Of a stretch of DNA of 20,987 nt, positions 9,555 through 16,573 are shown piece by piece. This DNA is from AR12 sp036265915 (GTDB taxonomy: Bacteria; Methylomirabilota; Methylomirabilia; Rokubacteriales; CSP1-6), in the NCBI GenBank assembly GCA_036265915.1, contig DATAOC010000108.1:1-20987 (forward strand), read 5' to 3'. Made by a program: the position numbers and the translations under genes. A model generated the notes under the pieces. That model was given only the letters and a program-made list of their open reading frames with translations, was not told the origin of the DNA and did not search any database. Every line of letters begins with the position of its first letter. Position 1 is the first letter of the stretch.

Positions 9555-10004
9555 ACCGCGAGCGTCGAGGTCACCGTCTACACCGACGGCGCTTGCTCGG
9601 GCAATCCCGGTCCCGGCGGATGGGCCGCCCTCATCATCGAGGCCGGGGACGAGCGCGTCGTCAGCGGTGCGGTGCCGCAGACGACGAATCAGCGGATGGA
9701 GCTCACGGCTGCGCTCGAGGCCCTGGCTACCATCACCGGCCGGCGGCGCGTCCAGCTCTACACCGACAGCTCGTACGTCATGAACTGCTTCCGCGACCGC
9801 TGGTGGGTCCGCTGGGAGGCCAACGGCTGGCTCGGCGCGACCAGGCAGTCGGTGGTGAACCGCGACCTGTGGGAGCGCTTGATCGCCGAGTGTCGCCGCC
9901 ACGATGTGGCCTGGCACAAGGTCAAGGGCCACAGTGGCGATCCGCTCAACGAGCGCGTCGACGCGCTTGCGCGCGCAGCAATTTCGCGGCTGGTCAGCGG
10001 CTGA
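9552..10004 (+). CDS. rnhA: Ribonuclease HI
   Basis: A 150-residue RNase HI, which cleaves the RNA strand of RNA:DNA hybrids such as R-loops and Okazaki primers. With the start at 9552 the DEDD-type active site is complete and spaced as in Escherichia coli: Asp12 (YTDGACSGNPGPGGW), Glu50 (QRMELTAALEAL), Asp72 (LYTDSSYV) and Asp137 (NERVDALAR), with His127 in VKGHSGD. The basic handle region is represented by WVRWEANGW. The only canonical start in this frame, GTG 9672, would delete Asp12 and the first strands, so a CTG start one base after the preceding gene's stop is preferred, served by AGGAG at 9543. The gene is probably co-transcribed with the zinc-ribbon gene. No terminator is evident after it. 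Confidence 0.93.
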   Translation: MTASVEVTVYTDGACSGNPGPGGWAALIIEAGDERVVSGAVPQTTNQRMELTAALEALATITGRRRVQLYTDSSYVMNCFRDRWWVRWEANGWLGATRQSVVNRDLWERLIAECRRHDVAWHKVKGHSGDPLNERVDALARAAISRLVSG

Positions 10005-10057
10005 TCATTTGTTGCCGTTCTGGCTGACCACGGTGACACCACTCCCTCGCTGGAGAA

Positions 10058-10069
10058 GTGAAGTTTCAC
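10058..10069 (+). repeat. Short inverted repeat upstream of the membrane-anchored gene
   Basis: GTGAA-GT-TTCAC is a 5-base-arm inverted repeat in the 105-base gap between rnhA and the next gene. It could be a small operator half-site pair or chance; no promoter elements are clear around it. Confidence 0.2.
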
Positions 10070-10109
10070 GTAGTTAGCCGTGGCAAGAAGCTTGCGAAGT
10101 CCCCCGCCG

Positions 10110-10664
10110 ATGACTACCGACGAGAGCACCCAAACGACGCTGTCCGGACCCGTCGATGCCTCCGCCCAGGCCGGTGATTCCGCGCCGTCATGGATGACGC
10201 TCGTGCTGAGCGCGCCCCTCTCGCGCGTCCAGGCGGTGGTCGGGGTGCTCGCGGGTTGCCTGACCATCGTCGGCACGCTGGTCTCGTACACGGGACTCAC
10301 GAAACCGCCCGCGCCCGTGCAGGGTGAGCTCGTCGCCTTCGTGCAGCTCAGCCGGACACACAAGCCGCTGACCGACGCGACGGTGGAGATTCTGACCCCG
10401 CAGGACGCGATCGTCACCACGATGAACCCCGAGCCTGATGGCCGTGTGACGCGCAAGCTGAAGGAAGGCCGCTACCGTCTCCGCATCACGCATCCAAGCC
10501 TCGTGACCGAGACCCGCACCGTCGAGGTGCATGCGGGCCAGCAGTCCCAGGTCCGGGTCGCGCTGATGCCGCGACCGGTCCCGCGGATCGTGCGCGCGGC
10601 CGCCGTCACCGTGGTGGAGCAGCCCGGCCCCGTCCGGAAGTTCTTCAAGGACCTCGGCTTCTAG
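10110..10664 (+). CDS. Single-pass membrane protein with carboxypeptidase-regulatory-like beta-sandwich domain
   Basis: About 184 residues from the ATG at 10110. An acidic, Ser/Thr-rich N-terminal tail of about 38 residues precedes one hydrophobic helix (about 40-62, VQAVVGVLAGCLTIVGTLVSY). It is followed by a beta-rich domain at about 70-150 containing ATVEILTPQDA, a GRVTRKLKEGRYRLRITHPS turn and a TRTVEVHAGQQSQVRVALM ending. This resembles carboxypeptidase-regulatory/PEGA-like Ig folds that occur outside the membrane or in scaffolds. The C-terminal tail ends PVRKFFKDLGF. I do not recognise a specific family or function. The start is uncertain: a GTG at 10080 would add MARSLRSPPP, and neither site has a good ribosome-binding sequence. 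The gene lies between rnhA and a DUF1835-type gene without an obvious functional link. Confidence 0.75.
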   Translation: MTTDESTQTTLSGPVDASAQAGDSAPSWMTLVLSAPLSRVQAVVGVLAGCLTIVGTLVSYTGLTKPPAPVQGELVAFVQLSRTHKPLTDATVEILTPQDAIVTTMNPEPDGRVTRKLKEGRYRLRITHPSLVTETRTVEVHAGQQSQVRVALMPRPVPRIVRAAAVTVVEQPGPVRKFFKDLGF

Positions 10665-10694
10665 CGCTTCCCGCCCCCGCAACAGGCCCCGTGG

Positions 10695-10700
10695 TAGAAC
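10695..10700 (+). promoter_or_regulatory. Possible -10 box placed for a leaderless transcript of the DUF1835-type gene
   Basis: TAGAAC (four of six consensus bases) ends six bases before the GTG start at 10707, and no Shine-Dalgarno sequence is present. This is the TANNNx-N6-(A/G)TG arrangement known from leaderless genes. Weak evidence from one site alone. Confidence 0.3.
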
Positions 10701-10706
10701 GACGGG

Positions 10707-11606
10707 GTGCTGCATCTGCTGAACGGTGACGCCACCGCCGTCGTCTTTCCCGCCTCGCTGCCCGGCGAGCGTGACGTCTGGCGCGACATCATGGTCGAAG
10801 GCCCCGCCGTCGCAGATGGCGCCGTACGCGCGGCGTGGCTCGCGCCCCGGCTCGGCGTGACACCGGCGACGTACGAGGCGCGCTGGCGCGAGGGAGAGGC
10901 GACGCTGGCGCGCGCGAGCGTCCACGATGAAGTCATCCTCTGGTTCGAGCAGGATCTGTTCTGCGCCGTCAACCTCTGGTTCGTCCTGGAGCGTCTGCCC
11001 GCTGCCACGGCGATCTCCCTCGTGTTCCCGGCGCTCGGACCCGATTTCGCCGGGCTCGGCACGCTCGCACCCGACGCGTTCGGACCGCTGTTCGAGCAGC
11101 GCACGCGGCTCGAGGCGCGGGCCCGCGCCGAGGCGCGCGCGCTGTGGCAGGCCTATGCGGCGTCCGAGCCGACCGGCTTCCCCCGCGCCACCGGGCAGCT
11201 GCCCTTCACCCGCACCGCGGTGCGGCTGCACCTCGGCCGTTTTCCCTCGACCACCCACGGGCTCGACGACACCGAGCTGTCCACGCTGCACGCGCTCGGC
11301 ATCGGCCCTCGAACGTTCGGCGAGCTGTTCGCCACCGTGGTGCGCCGTGATCTCGCACAGTACGGGATGGGCGACGTGCAGTACGCCGCGGCCCTGCGCG
11401 ACCTCGAGCCGCTGGTCGCTATCGACGACGCGTCGCGACCGTTCGCCGACTGGCGACTGTCACTCACCGCCACCGGTGACGATGTCCTGGGCGAGCGCCT
11501 CGACGGCCTCGCGCCGCGGGCCATCGACCGGTGGCTGGGGGGCGTTCATCTCAGACCCGGCGGCCGCATGTGGCGCTGGGACGGGAGCCGCGTCCTTCGC
11601 GAGTGA
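10707..11606 (+). CDS. DUF1835-type protein of unknown function
   Basis: A 299-residue cytoplasmic protein. The N-terminus has the DUF1835 signature: the strand LHLLNGDATA, then VWRDIMVEGPAV, and later EVILWFEQDLFCAVNLWFVLERL. These are the positions conserved in that family, often annotated only as hypothetical. The C-terminal part, from LDDTELSTLHALG through GMGDVQYAAALRDLEPLV, resembles the DUF3658-like or helical domain that often accompanies it. The biochemical function is unknown. The start is GTG at 10707, chosen because the conserved LHLLNGD strand follows immediately. There is no ribosome-binding site, but a TAGAAC box ends six bases upstream, suggesting a leaderless message. It ends 36 bases before the RNase P RNA gene. 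No signal peptide or membrane helix is seen. Confidence 0.85.
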   Translation: MLHLLNGDATAVVFPASLPGERDVWRDIMVEGPAVADGAVRAAWLAPRLGVTPATYEARWREGEATLARASVHDEVILWFEQDLFCAVNLWFVLERLPAATAISLVFPALGPDFAGLGTLAPDAFGPLFEQRTRLEARARAEARALWQAYAASEPTGFPRATGQLPFTRTAVRLHLGRFPSTTHGLDDTELSTLHALGIGPRTFGELFATVVRRDLAQYGMGDVQYAAALRDLEPLVAIDDASRPFADWRLSLTATGDDVLGERLDGLAPRAIDRWLGGVHLRPGGRMWRWDGSRVLRE

Positions 11607-11631
11607 GGGTCCGGCCGCCGCGGGCGGACGG

Positions 11632-11637
11632 TATACT
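11632..11637 (+). promoter_or_regulatory. -10 box of the RNase P RNA gene
   Basis: TATACT (five of six consensus bases) ends five bases before the first paired base of helix P1 at 11643, the spacing expected if transcription starts at about 11643-11645. No convincing -35 hexamer is visible 16-18 bases upstream. Confidence 0.6.
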
Positions 11638-11642
11638 GGTCT

Positions 11643-12016
11643 GGCGCCAGAGAAGGTCGGACGGTCGCCGGTCGCGGCAACGCGGCGGGAGGAAAGTCCG
11701 GGCTCCGCAGGGCAGGGTGCTGGCTAACGGCCAGGGGGGGCGACCCCACGGACAGTGCCACAGAAACATACCGCCGCCGCAAGGCGGTAAGGGTGAAACG
11801 GTGAGGTAAGAGCTCACCAGCGGCGCGGGTGACCGCGTCGGCTAGGCAAACCCCACCCGGAGCAAGGCCGAATAGGAGAGCGATAGGACGGCCCGTCCTT
11901 GCTCTCGGGTTAGGCCGCTTGAGACGCCGGGCAACCGGCGTCCTAGAGAAATGACCGTCGCCCTGGGCCAACCGCTCGGGGCACAGGACCCGGCTTACAG
12001 ACCTTCTCTGGCGCCT
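11643..12016 (+). ncRNA. rnpB: RNase P RNA, bacterial type A
   Basis: The catalytic RNA of ribonuclease P, which removes the 5' leader from precursor tRNAs. The universally conserved elements are present: GGAGGAAAGTCCGGGCTCC (from 11689), the GACAGTGCCACAGAAA segment of P4/J (from about 11750), GTGAAACGGTGAGGTAAGAGC, GGCTAGGCAAACCCCACC, CGAATAGGAGAG, and the 3' part GGCTTACAGACC. The ends are set by helix P1. The 5' strand GGCGCCAGAGAAGGT (11643-11657) pairs perfectly with ACCTTCTCTGGCGCC (12001-12015), giving 15 base pairs. A short pyrimidine tract follows, but there is no separate terminator hairpin. The gene has its own TATACT box and lies convergently with the unknown gene that ends at 12026. 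The total of about 374 bases is normal. Confidence 0.97.
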
Positions 12017-12025
12017 TCTTTCCGA

Positions 12026-13603
12026 TCACACTCGCAGCGCTTCGCGAAACCGTCGGTAGGGCTCGAGCCGGTCGCCGAACTTCTGGTGGCCGGCCGTGTG
12101 GTGGGCGCACGCCAGCAACAGCGTCTCGCGGTCGGCCGCCGTGCTGTGCTCGTAATCCTCGAGGAGACACAGCCCGATCTCCTGGTTGTGTGGGTCGTTC
12201 CCTTCGCGGACGGCCGCGAGGGCGAGCGTCTGCACGAGCGGCGCGCGATCGTATCCGGCGTCGAGATACGCGCGCACCCACGCCGTGCTCTCCGGCGAGC
12301 TGAGCGCGAGCTGCGCGGCGTCGATTCGTTCCAGCAGCGCCGCCTGCGACAGTGACGCGGCGCCGGCCGGCGCCCGCGGCGGCGGCGCGGCCTCGCCAGG
12401 CGTGTGACGTGCCCAGTGCGCCGCCTGGTTGATGAACGAGCCGGCGACGTAGAGCAGCTTCAGCCGGTGGGGATGCTCGAAGCTGTCGTAGAACCAGCGC
12501 AGCGTGTTCGTGTACTCGTAGCCGTGATGCGGCATCGAGAAGTTCGCGGCGCTGCCGACGGAGAGGATCACGCGCGCGGCGGCGATCTGGATCGTGTCGA
12601 CGATGCGGCGCGGATCCTTCCCGGCGAGCAGCAGCGCGGTGATCGCGTCGATGTACGCGGGCTCGCGCTCGGTGAGGATGGCCTGGATGAGCGTCTCCGC
12701 CTCCGCTGGCGTCAATGGCGCGCTGTTCGCGAGCAGACGGCGCTCGGACGCGCCGCGCGGCGAGGGATCGAGCGACGACTTGGGCCTGGCGTCGTCCTCG
12801 GCGAGGAACAGCCAGCTCACCTGGCACGCCATCTCGTACACGGAATGCCAGCGCGGGCCGACCGCCATGTCGAGGACGCCGGCGTAGAGCACGTCGTGCG
12901 CGTGATCCCAGCCGACGGCGCCGCCCAGCTCCACCGTGGCGCGCGCCCGATAGGCCTTGTGGCCCGTCGTGAACGAGCGGTTCAGGAACATCCGATCCTG
13001 GACGTCGATGAGTCCCGCGAACACGAGCTGGCTCAGGACCTCGTGCCGGTGGGCGGGCTCGCGAACGAGCCCGAGAAACACGCGATAGGCCGGCAGCACG
13101 TCGCCGCGCTGAACCAGCGTGAGCCACTGGTCCAGCGCCTCGCCGAGCGGCGCGTCGAGCGCGAGCGGCTCCGCGTCGGGCCAGTGACGCTCCGGTGGAG
13201 CCACGGGCTTGTTGGGGTCGCGCTTCTGTCCGCGGCCGCCGTAGTGGCCCGGCATCTTGCCGAGGAGCTGGTTCCACGGATCCAGGCCGGTGGGGATGTA
13301 CCAGATCGTCTGCGCGAGCGGCAGCGCGGCGAGTGCCTCCGGCAGATAGGCGTCGAGATGGACGCTGGTGCGCGCGCTGAGGAGGCAGTGATCGTTGTTC
13401 ACGAACCGCACGAAGCCGTCGTCGATGCGCTGGTGGTACGGCACGTGTGTGTAGGGCGCGTGGATGCGGACCGCTTCCTGGATGATCTCCGTGCGCGGCC
13501 GCCCGGCGCGCACGAGATCGTAGAACACCGTGCTGGCGCCGATCTGATCGCGTGCGAGGATCCGCTCTTCGAGCTTGCCGTAGAGACCGCCCGCTCTGTC
13601 CAT
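12026..13603 (-). CDS. Histidine-rich, mainly helical protein of unknown function
   Basis: A 525-residue soluble protein that I cannot assign to a named family. It has no signal peptide and no membrane helices, and appears largely alpha-helical. Histidines cluster in several conserved-looking motifs: YTHVPYHQRIDD (His53, His57), NNDHCLL (His72), WDHAHDVLYAG (His234, His236), RWHSVYEMACQ (His253), MPHHGYEYTN (His359, His360), FEHPHRLK (His377, His379), and near the C-terminus EDYEHSTAAD and CAHHTAGHQKFGDR. This distribution could coordinate a metal or heme, but that is inference only. A proline/alanine-rich linker lies near 402-416. I chose the ATG at 13603 because a perfect AGGAGG lies nine bases upstream; the frame is open for 43 further codons, which look like non-coding sequence. 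It is divergent from a cupin/molybdenum hydroxylase operon and convergent with rnpB. Confidence 0.85.
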   Translation of the reverse strand: MDRAGGLYGKLEERILARDQIGASTVFYDLVRAGRPRTEIIQEAVRIHAPYTHVPYHQRIDDGFVRFVNNDHCLLSARTSVHLDAYLPEALAALPLAQTIWYIPTGLDPWNQLLGKMPGHYGGRGQKRDPNKPVAPPERHWPDAEPLALDAPLGEALDQWLTLVQRGDVLPAYRVFLGLVREPAHRHEVLSQLVFAGLIDVQDRMFLNRSFTTGHKAYRARATVELGGAVGWDHAHDVLYAGVLDMAVGPRWHSVYEMACQVSWLFLAEDDARPKSSLDPSPRGASERRLLANSAPLTPAEAETLIQAILTEREPAYIDAITALLLAGKDPRRIVDTIQIAAARVILSVGSAANFSMPHHGYEYTNTLRWFYDSFEHPHRLKLLYVAGSFINQAAHWARHTPGEAAPPPRAPAGAASLSQAALLERIDAAQLALSSPESTAWVRAYLDAGYDRAPLVQTLALAAVREGNDPHNQEIGLCLLEDYEHSTAADRETLLLACAHHTAGHQKFGDRLEPYRRFREALRV

Positions 13604-13700
13604 GATCGGCCGCCTCCTGGCGGAGTTGTACCGCGGGGGGCCGCCGAGCGCCAGCCCGCCCGCCCCGCGCAGTAGACTACCCCTCACAGGAGGGCGAGCA
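13604..13700. promoter_or_regulatory. Divergent intergenic region between the histidine-rich gene and the cupin gene
   Basis: These 97 bases must hold the upstream signals of both genes. Shine-Dalgarno sequences are clear on each side: AGGAGG for the minus gene (within 13611-13620) and AGGAGGG at 13688-13694 for the plus gene. Candidate -10 boxes are TAGACT at 13673-13678 on the + strand and TACAAC around 13623-13629 on the minus strand, both only four of six. No -35 hexamer or operator palindrome is convincing. Confidence 0.35.
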
Positions 13701-14198
13701 ATGGCCGACAGTGCGCTGCGAGAGCTCTTCAACCGCCAGGTCGCGCGATTCGTGGACCGGCAGGCCGACTGGGACGCGTTCGCCGACGCCCGCGTGGAAG
13801 GGTATCGGCGCGCTCAGCACCGGTTCATCGGCTCCGGCGCCTCCGGCAAGAAGGATGCGAGCGTCATCCCGGCTCAGCACTTCACGCTGAGCATCATGTT
13901 CGTGCCGCCGGGCCAGGGCAACGCCGCCCACACGCACGAGGTCGAGGAGGTGTTCTTCATCTTGCGCGGCAAGGTCCGCGTGTTCTTCGAGGACGGCCGG
14001 GGCGAGCGCGTGGAGGCCGTCCTCGGCGAGTGGGATTGCGTCTCGGCGCCGGCGCACGTCATCCACGGCTTCGAGAACGTCGGCCTCGAGCCCGCTTACC
14101 TACAAGTGATGCTGGGCAAGGCGCAGCCCGATCTGATGACGTACGTCGACGAGCGCCTGCAGTCGCAGCGCGACGCGCACCTGTCGGCGCCTCGATGA
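13701..14198 (+). CDS. Cupin-domain protein
   Basis: A 165-residue single-domain cupin. The first cupin motif is PGQGNAAHTHEVEEVFFILRG (metal ligands His77, His79 and probably Glu83) and the second is GEWDCVSAPAHVIHGFENVG with His122, so a metal site of three histidines and one glutamate is complete. Such proteins act as dioxygenases, isomerases, decarboxylases or ligand sensors, and the sequence does not specify which. The helical N-terminal 45 residues precede the barrel. The start is ATG 13701 with AGGAGGG six bases upstream; the longer frame from 13602 overlaps the divergent gene's start and looks non-coding. The stop overlaps the molybdenum hydroxylase start as ATGA, so the two are translationally coupled. 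This suggests a role in the same oxidative pathway, for example handling the substrate or product. Confidence 0.9.
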   Translation: MADSALRELFNRQVARFVDRQADWDAFADARVEGYRRAQHRFIGSGASGKKDASVIPAQHFTLSIMFVPPGQGNAAHTHEVEEVFFILRGKVRVFFEDGRGERVEAVLGEWDCVSAPAHVIHGFENVGLEPAYLQVMLGKAQPDLMTYVDERLQSQRDAHLSAPR

Positions 14199-16534
14199 GC
14201 GCGCCGGCCGTCCCGCCGGCCGCGCACCGGCTCGTCGGTACCTCGGTCAAGCGTCGCGAGGACGGCCGGCTCGTGGCCGGACGCGCGCGGTATCTGGACG
14301 ACATCGCCGTGCCCGGCATGCTCCACCTGGCCGTCGTGCGGAGCCCGCACGCCCACGCCCGCGTCCGCGGCGTCGCCCGCGACGCCGCGCTGGCGCTCGA
14401 GGGCGTCAGCGCCGTCCTGACGCTGGCGGACCTGCCGGAATGCGCGGGCTCGGTGCCTCCGCTCGTGCCGGCGGCCGGCATGCACGCCTACGTCCACCCG
14501 GTGCTGGCCGGCGATCGCGTCCGGCACGTGGGCGAGGCGGTCGCGGTCGTCATCGCGGACAGCGCGTACCGCGCCGCCGACGGCGTCGAGCGCGTGCGCG
14601 TCGACTACGAGCCGCTCGCCGCGGCGACCACCGTGCAGACCGCGCTGGCGCCCGGCGCGCCGCGCGTGCACGCGGACTGGCCCGACAATCTCGCCGGCGT
14701 GTGCGGCGGCGCCACCGGCGACGCCGCGCGCGCGCTGACCGAGGCCGATGTCGTCGTCGAGGGCGACTTCGCATATCCGCGGATGGCCGGCATGCCGATC
14801 GAGACTCGCGGCGTGCTCGCGTGGCCAGACCCGGCCACTGGTGGCCTCGAGGTCTGGTGTTCGACGCAGGTACCGTTCGCGGTGCGCGCCGCGATCGCCA
14901 TGATCCTCAGCGTGCCGGAGGAGCGCGTGCGCGTGCGCACGCCGGACGTCGGCGGCGGTTTCGGCGTGAAGGGTCACGTCTATCCCGAGGACGTTCTCGT
15001 GCCCGCCGTCGCGCAGCGGCTCGGGCGGCCCGTGAAGTGGGTGGAGACGCGCCACGAGCACGCGCTCACCGCCGCCGGCGACCGTGACCAGGCGCACCAC
15101 GCGAGACTCGGCGTGCGCCGCGACGGGACGGTCGTCGCGCTGCAAACGCGCTTCACCCGCGATCACGGCGCCTACCCCACGCTCGGCGAGGCGATCGCGC
15201 TCAACACCATCAATCATCTTCCCGGGCCGTACCGCGTGCCGCACTACCGCGGCGAGGCGGAGAACGTGGTCACCCACAAGACGTTCATCGCCGCCTATCG
15301 GGGCGCCGGCCGGCCGGAGGCGGCATTCGTCGTCGACCGCCTGCTCGACCGCGCCGCCCGTCGGCTCGACATCGACCCCGCCGCGCTGCGTCGGACGAAC
15401 CTGGTCCGCGCGGACGAGATGCCGTACCGCACCGGCCTCGCCTACCGCGACGGCGCCGCGATCGCCTACGACCCGGCCGACTACGTCGCCGGGTTCGACC
15501 GCCTGCTCGAGCTCGCGGAATACGAGCGCTGGCGCAAGGAGACGACGGCACGGCGCGGCAGCCGCCATCCGGTCGGCGTCGGCCTGTCCGCCTACGTCGA
15601 AGGCACCGGTCTCGGACCGTTCGAGGGCGCCGACGTGCGCGTCGATCCGAGCGGCACCGTGTACGTGTACGTCGGGGTGTCGGCGCAGGGCCAGGCGCAC
15701 GAGACGACCCTCGCGCAGATCTGCGCGGACCACCTGGGGGTGCCGATCGCCGACGTCGTCGTGGTCGGCGGTGACACCAGCCTGGTGGGCTTCGGGATGG
15801 GCACGATCGCCAGCCGCGTGGCCGCCGTGGCCGGACCCGCGGTCGCCCGCAGCGCCGCCGAGGTCGCGCGACGCGCGCGGGTCGTGGCGGCCGAGCAGTT
15901 CGAGTGCGCCGCCGACGACGTCGTCATCGCCGACGGCCGCGCCTCGGTGCGCGGCGTGCCCGAGCGCGCGCTGCGCCTGGGCGATCTCGCGCGCGCGGCG
16001 GTGCGCAGCCGCGCGCTGATGCCGACCGGCAGTCCCGGCCTCTCGGCGTGCGCGTTCTTCTATCCGGGCAGCGTGACCTGGGCGTTCGGCGCCCACGCGG
16101 CGGTCGTGGAGGTCGACGTCGAGACGTGCGCCGTGCGCGTGCTGCGCTACGCGGCGGTGCACGACTGTGGACGGCCGATCAATCCCATGGTGGTCGAGGG
16201 CCAGGTCCACGGCGGGATCGCGCAGGGCATCGGCAGCGCGCTCGGCGAGGCTCTCGTTCACGACGAGGCCGGGCAGCTGCTGACCGGCTCCCTGATGGAC
16301 TATTTTCTGCCGCGCGCCGACGACCTTCCACGCCTCGACGTCGCCCACCTCGATTTTGCCTCGGCCGTGAACGAGCTCGGCATCAAGGGTGTCGGCGAGA
16401 GCGGTGTGATCGCGCCCGCAGCGGCCATCGCGAACGCGGTCGAGGACGCACTCGCCGACCGCGGCGTGCGCATCGACCGGGTCCCGATCACGAGCGCCTA
16501 TCTCTTCGAGGCACTGAGCGCCGGCCGGCGCTGA
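14195..16534 (+). CDS. Xanthine dehydrogenase-family molybdopterin-binding (large) subunit, form II type
   Basis: A 779-residue large subunit of the molybdenum hydroxylase family (xanthine, aldehyde and CO dehydrogenase relatives), which oxidises a substrate with water-derived oxygen at a molybdopterin cofactor. The N-terminal Ald_Xan_dh_C-type domain covers about 15-145 (RREDGRLVAGRARYLDD). The cofactor-binding domains follow with VGGGFGVKG (GGGFG 253-257) and AYRGAGR (367-373), the form II motif rather than the AYRCSFR of true CO dehydrogenase. The catalytic glutamate is Glu735 in KGVGESG. Substrate cannot be told. The start ATG 14195 overlaps the cupin stop; an open frame reaching back to 14030 is a shadow of the cupin gene. 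No iron-sulfur or FAD subunit gene lies within the window, so the partners must be elsewhere or shared. Confidence 0.95.
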   Translation: MSAPAVPPAAHRLVGTSVKRREDGRLVAGRARYLDDIAVPGMLHLAVVRSPHAHARVRGVARDAALALEGVSAVLTLADLPECAGSVPPLVPAAGMHAYVHPVLAGDRVRHVGEAVAVVIADSAYRAADGVERVRVDYEPLAAATTVQTALAPGAPRVHADWPDNLAGVCGGATGDAARALTEADVVVEGDFAYPRMAGMPIETRGVLAWPDPATGGLEVWCSTQVPFAVRAAIAMILSVPEERVRVRTPDVGGGFGVKGHVYPEDVLVPAVAQRLGRPVKWVETRHEHALTAAGDRDQAHHARLGVRRDGTVVALQTRFTRDHGAYPTLGEAIALNTINHLPGPYRVPHYRGEAENVVTHKTFIAAYRGAGRPEAAFVVDRLLDRAARRLDIDPAALRRTNLVRADEMPYRTGLAYRDGAAIAYDPADYVAGFDRLLELAEYERWRKETTARRGSRHPVGVGLSAYVEGTGLGPFEGADVRVDPSGTVYVYVGVSAQGQAHETTLAQICADHLGVPIADVVVVGGDTSLVGFGMGTIASRVAAVAGPAVARSAAEVARRARVVAAEQFECAADDVVIADGRASVRGVPERALRLGDLARAAVRSRALMPTGSPGLSACAFFYPGSVTWAFGAHAAVVEVDVETCAVRVLRYAAVHDCGRPINPMVVEGQVHGGIAQGIGSALGEALVHDEAGQLLTGSLMDYFLPRADDLPRLDVAHLDFASAVNELGIKGVGESGVIAPAAAIANAVEDALADRGVRIDRVPITSAYLFEALSAGRR

Positions 16535-16573
16535 CCGCCACGAAGACGACGGAAGGTGCGCGCGACGCGGTCA
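16532..16573. repeat. Inverted repeat spanning the two convergent stop codons
   Basis: TGACCGC at 16532-16538 and its reverse complement GCGGTCA at 16567-16573 contain the TGA stops of the two convergent hydroxylase genes, with 28 bases between the arms. It could form a weak bidirectional stem but has no T-tract, so it is not a classical intrinsic terminator. Confidence 0.35.

Noticed and set aside
11943..13277. Minus-strand frame reaching into the RNase P RNA (KVCKPGPVPRAVGP near its start or end)
   Set aside because: This motif is a known false translation of the conserved 3' part of rnpB, and the remainder is an Arg/Ala-rich shadow of the 525-residue gene.
11951..13675. Plus-strand frames opposite the histidine-rich protein (12404-13675 and others)
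   Set aside because: They mirror the minus-strand gene, which has a perfect Shine-Dalgarno sequence and protein-like composition; the plus frames do not.
14030..14194. Upstream extension of the hydroxylase frame to 14030
   Set aside because: It lies wholly within the cupin gene and gives Arg/Ala-rich non-family sequence; the ATG at 14195 with ATGA overlap fits the family start.
14096..16348. Long minus-strand frame opposite the first hydroxylase gene
   Set aside because: Composition is His/Arg/Asp/Val-rich with no domain, typical of antisense reading of high-GC genes; the sense strand has complete family motifs.
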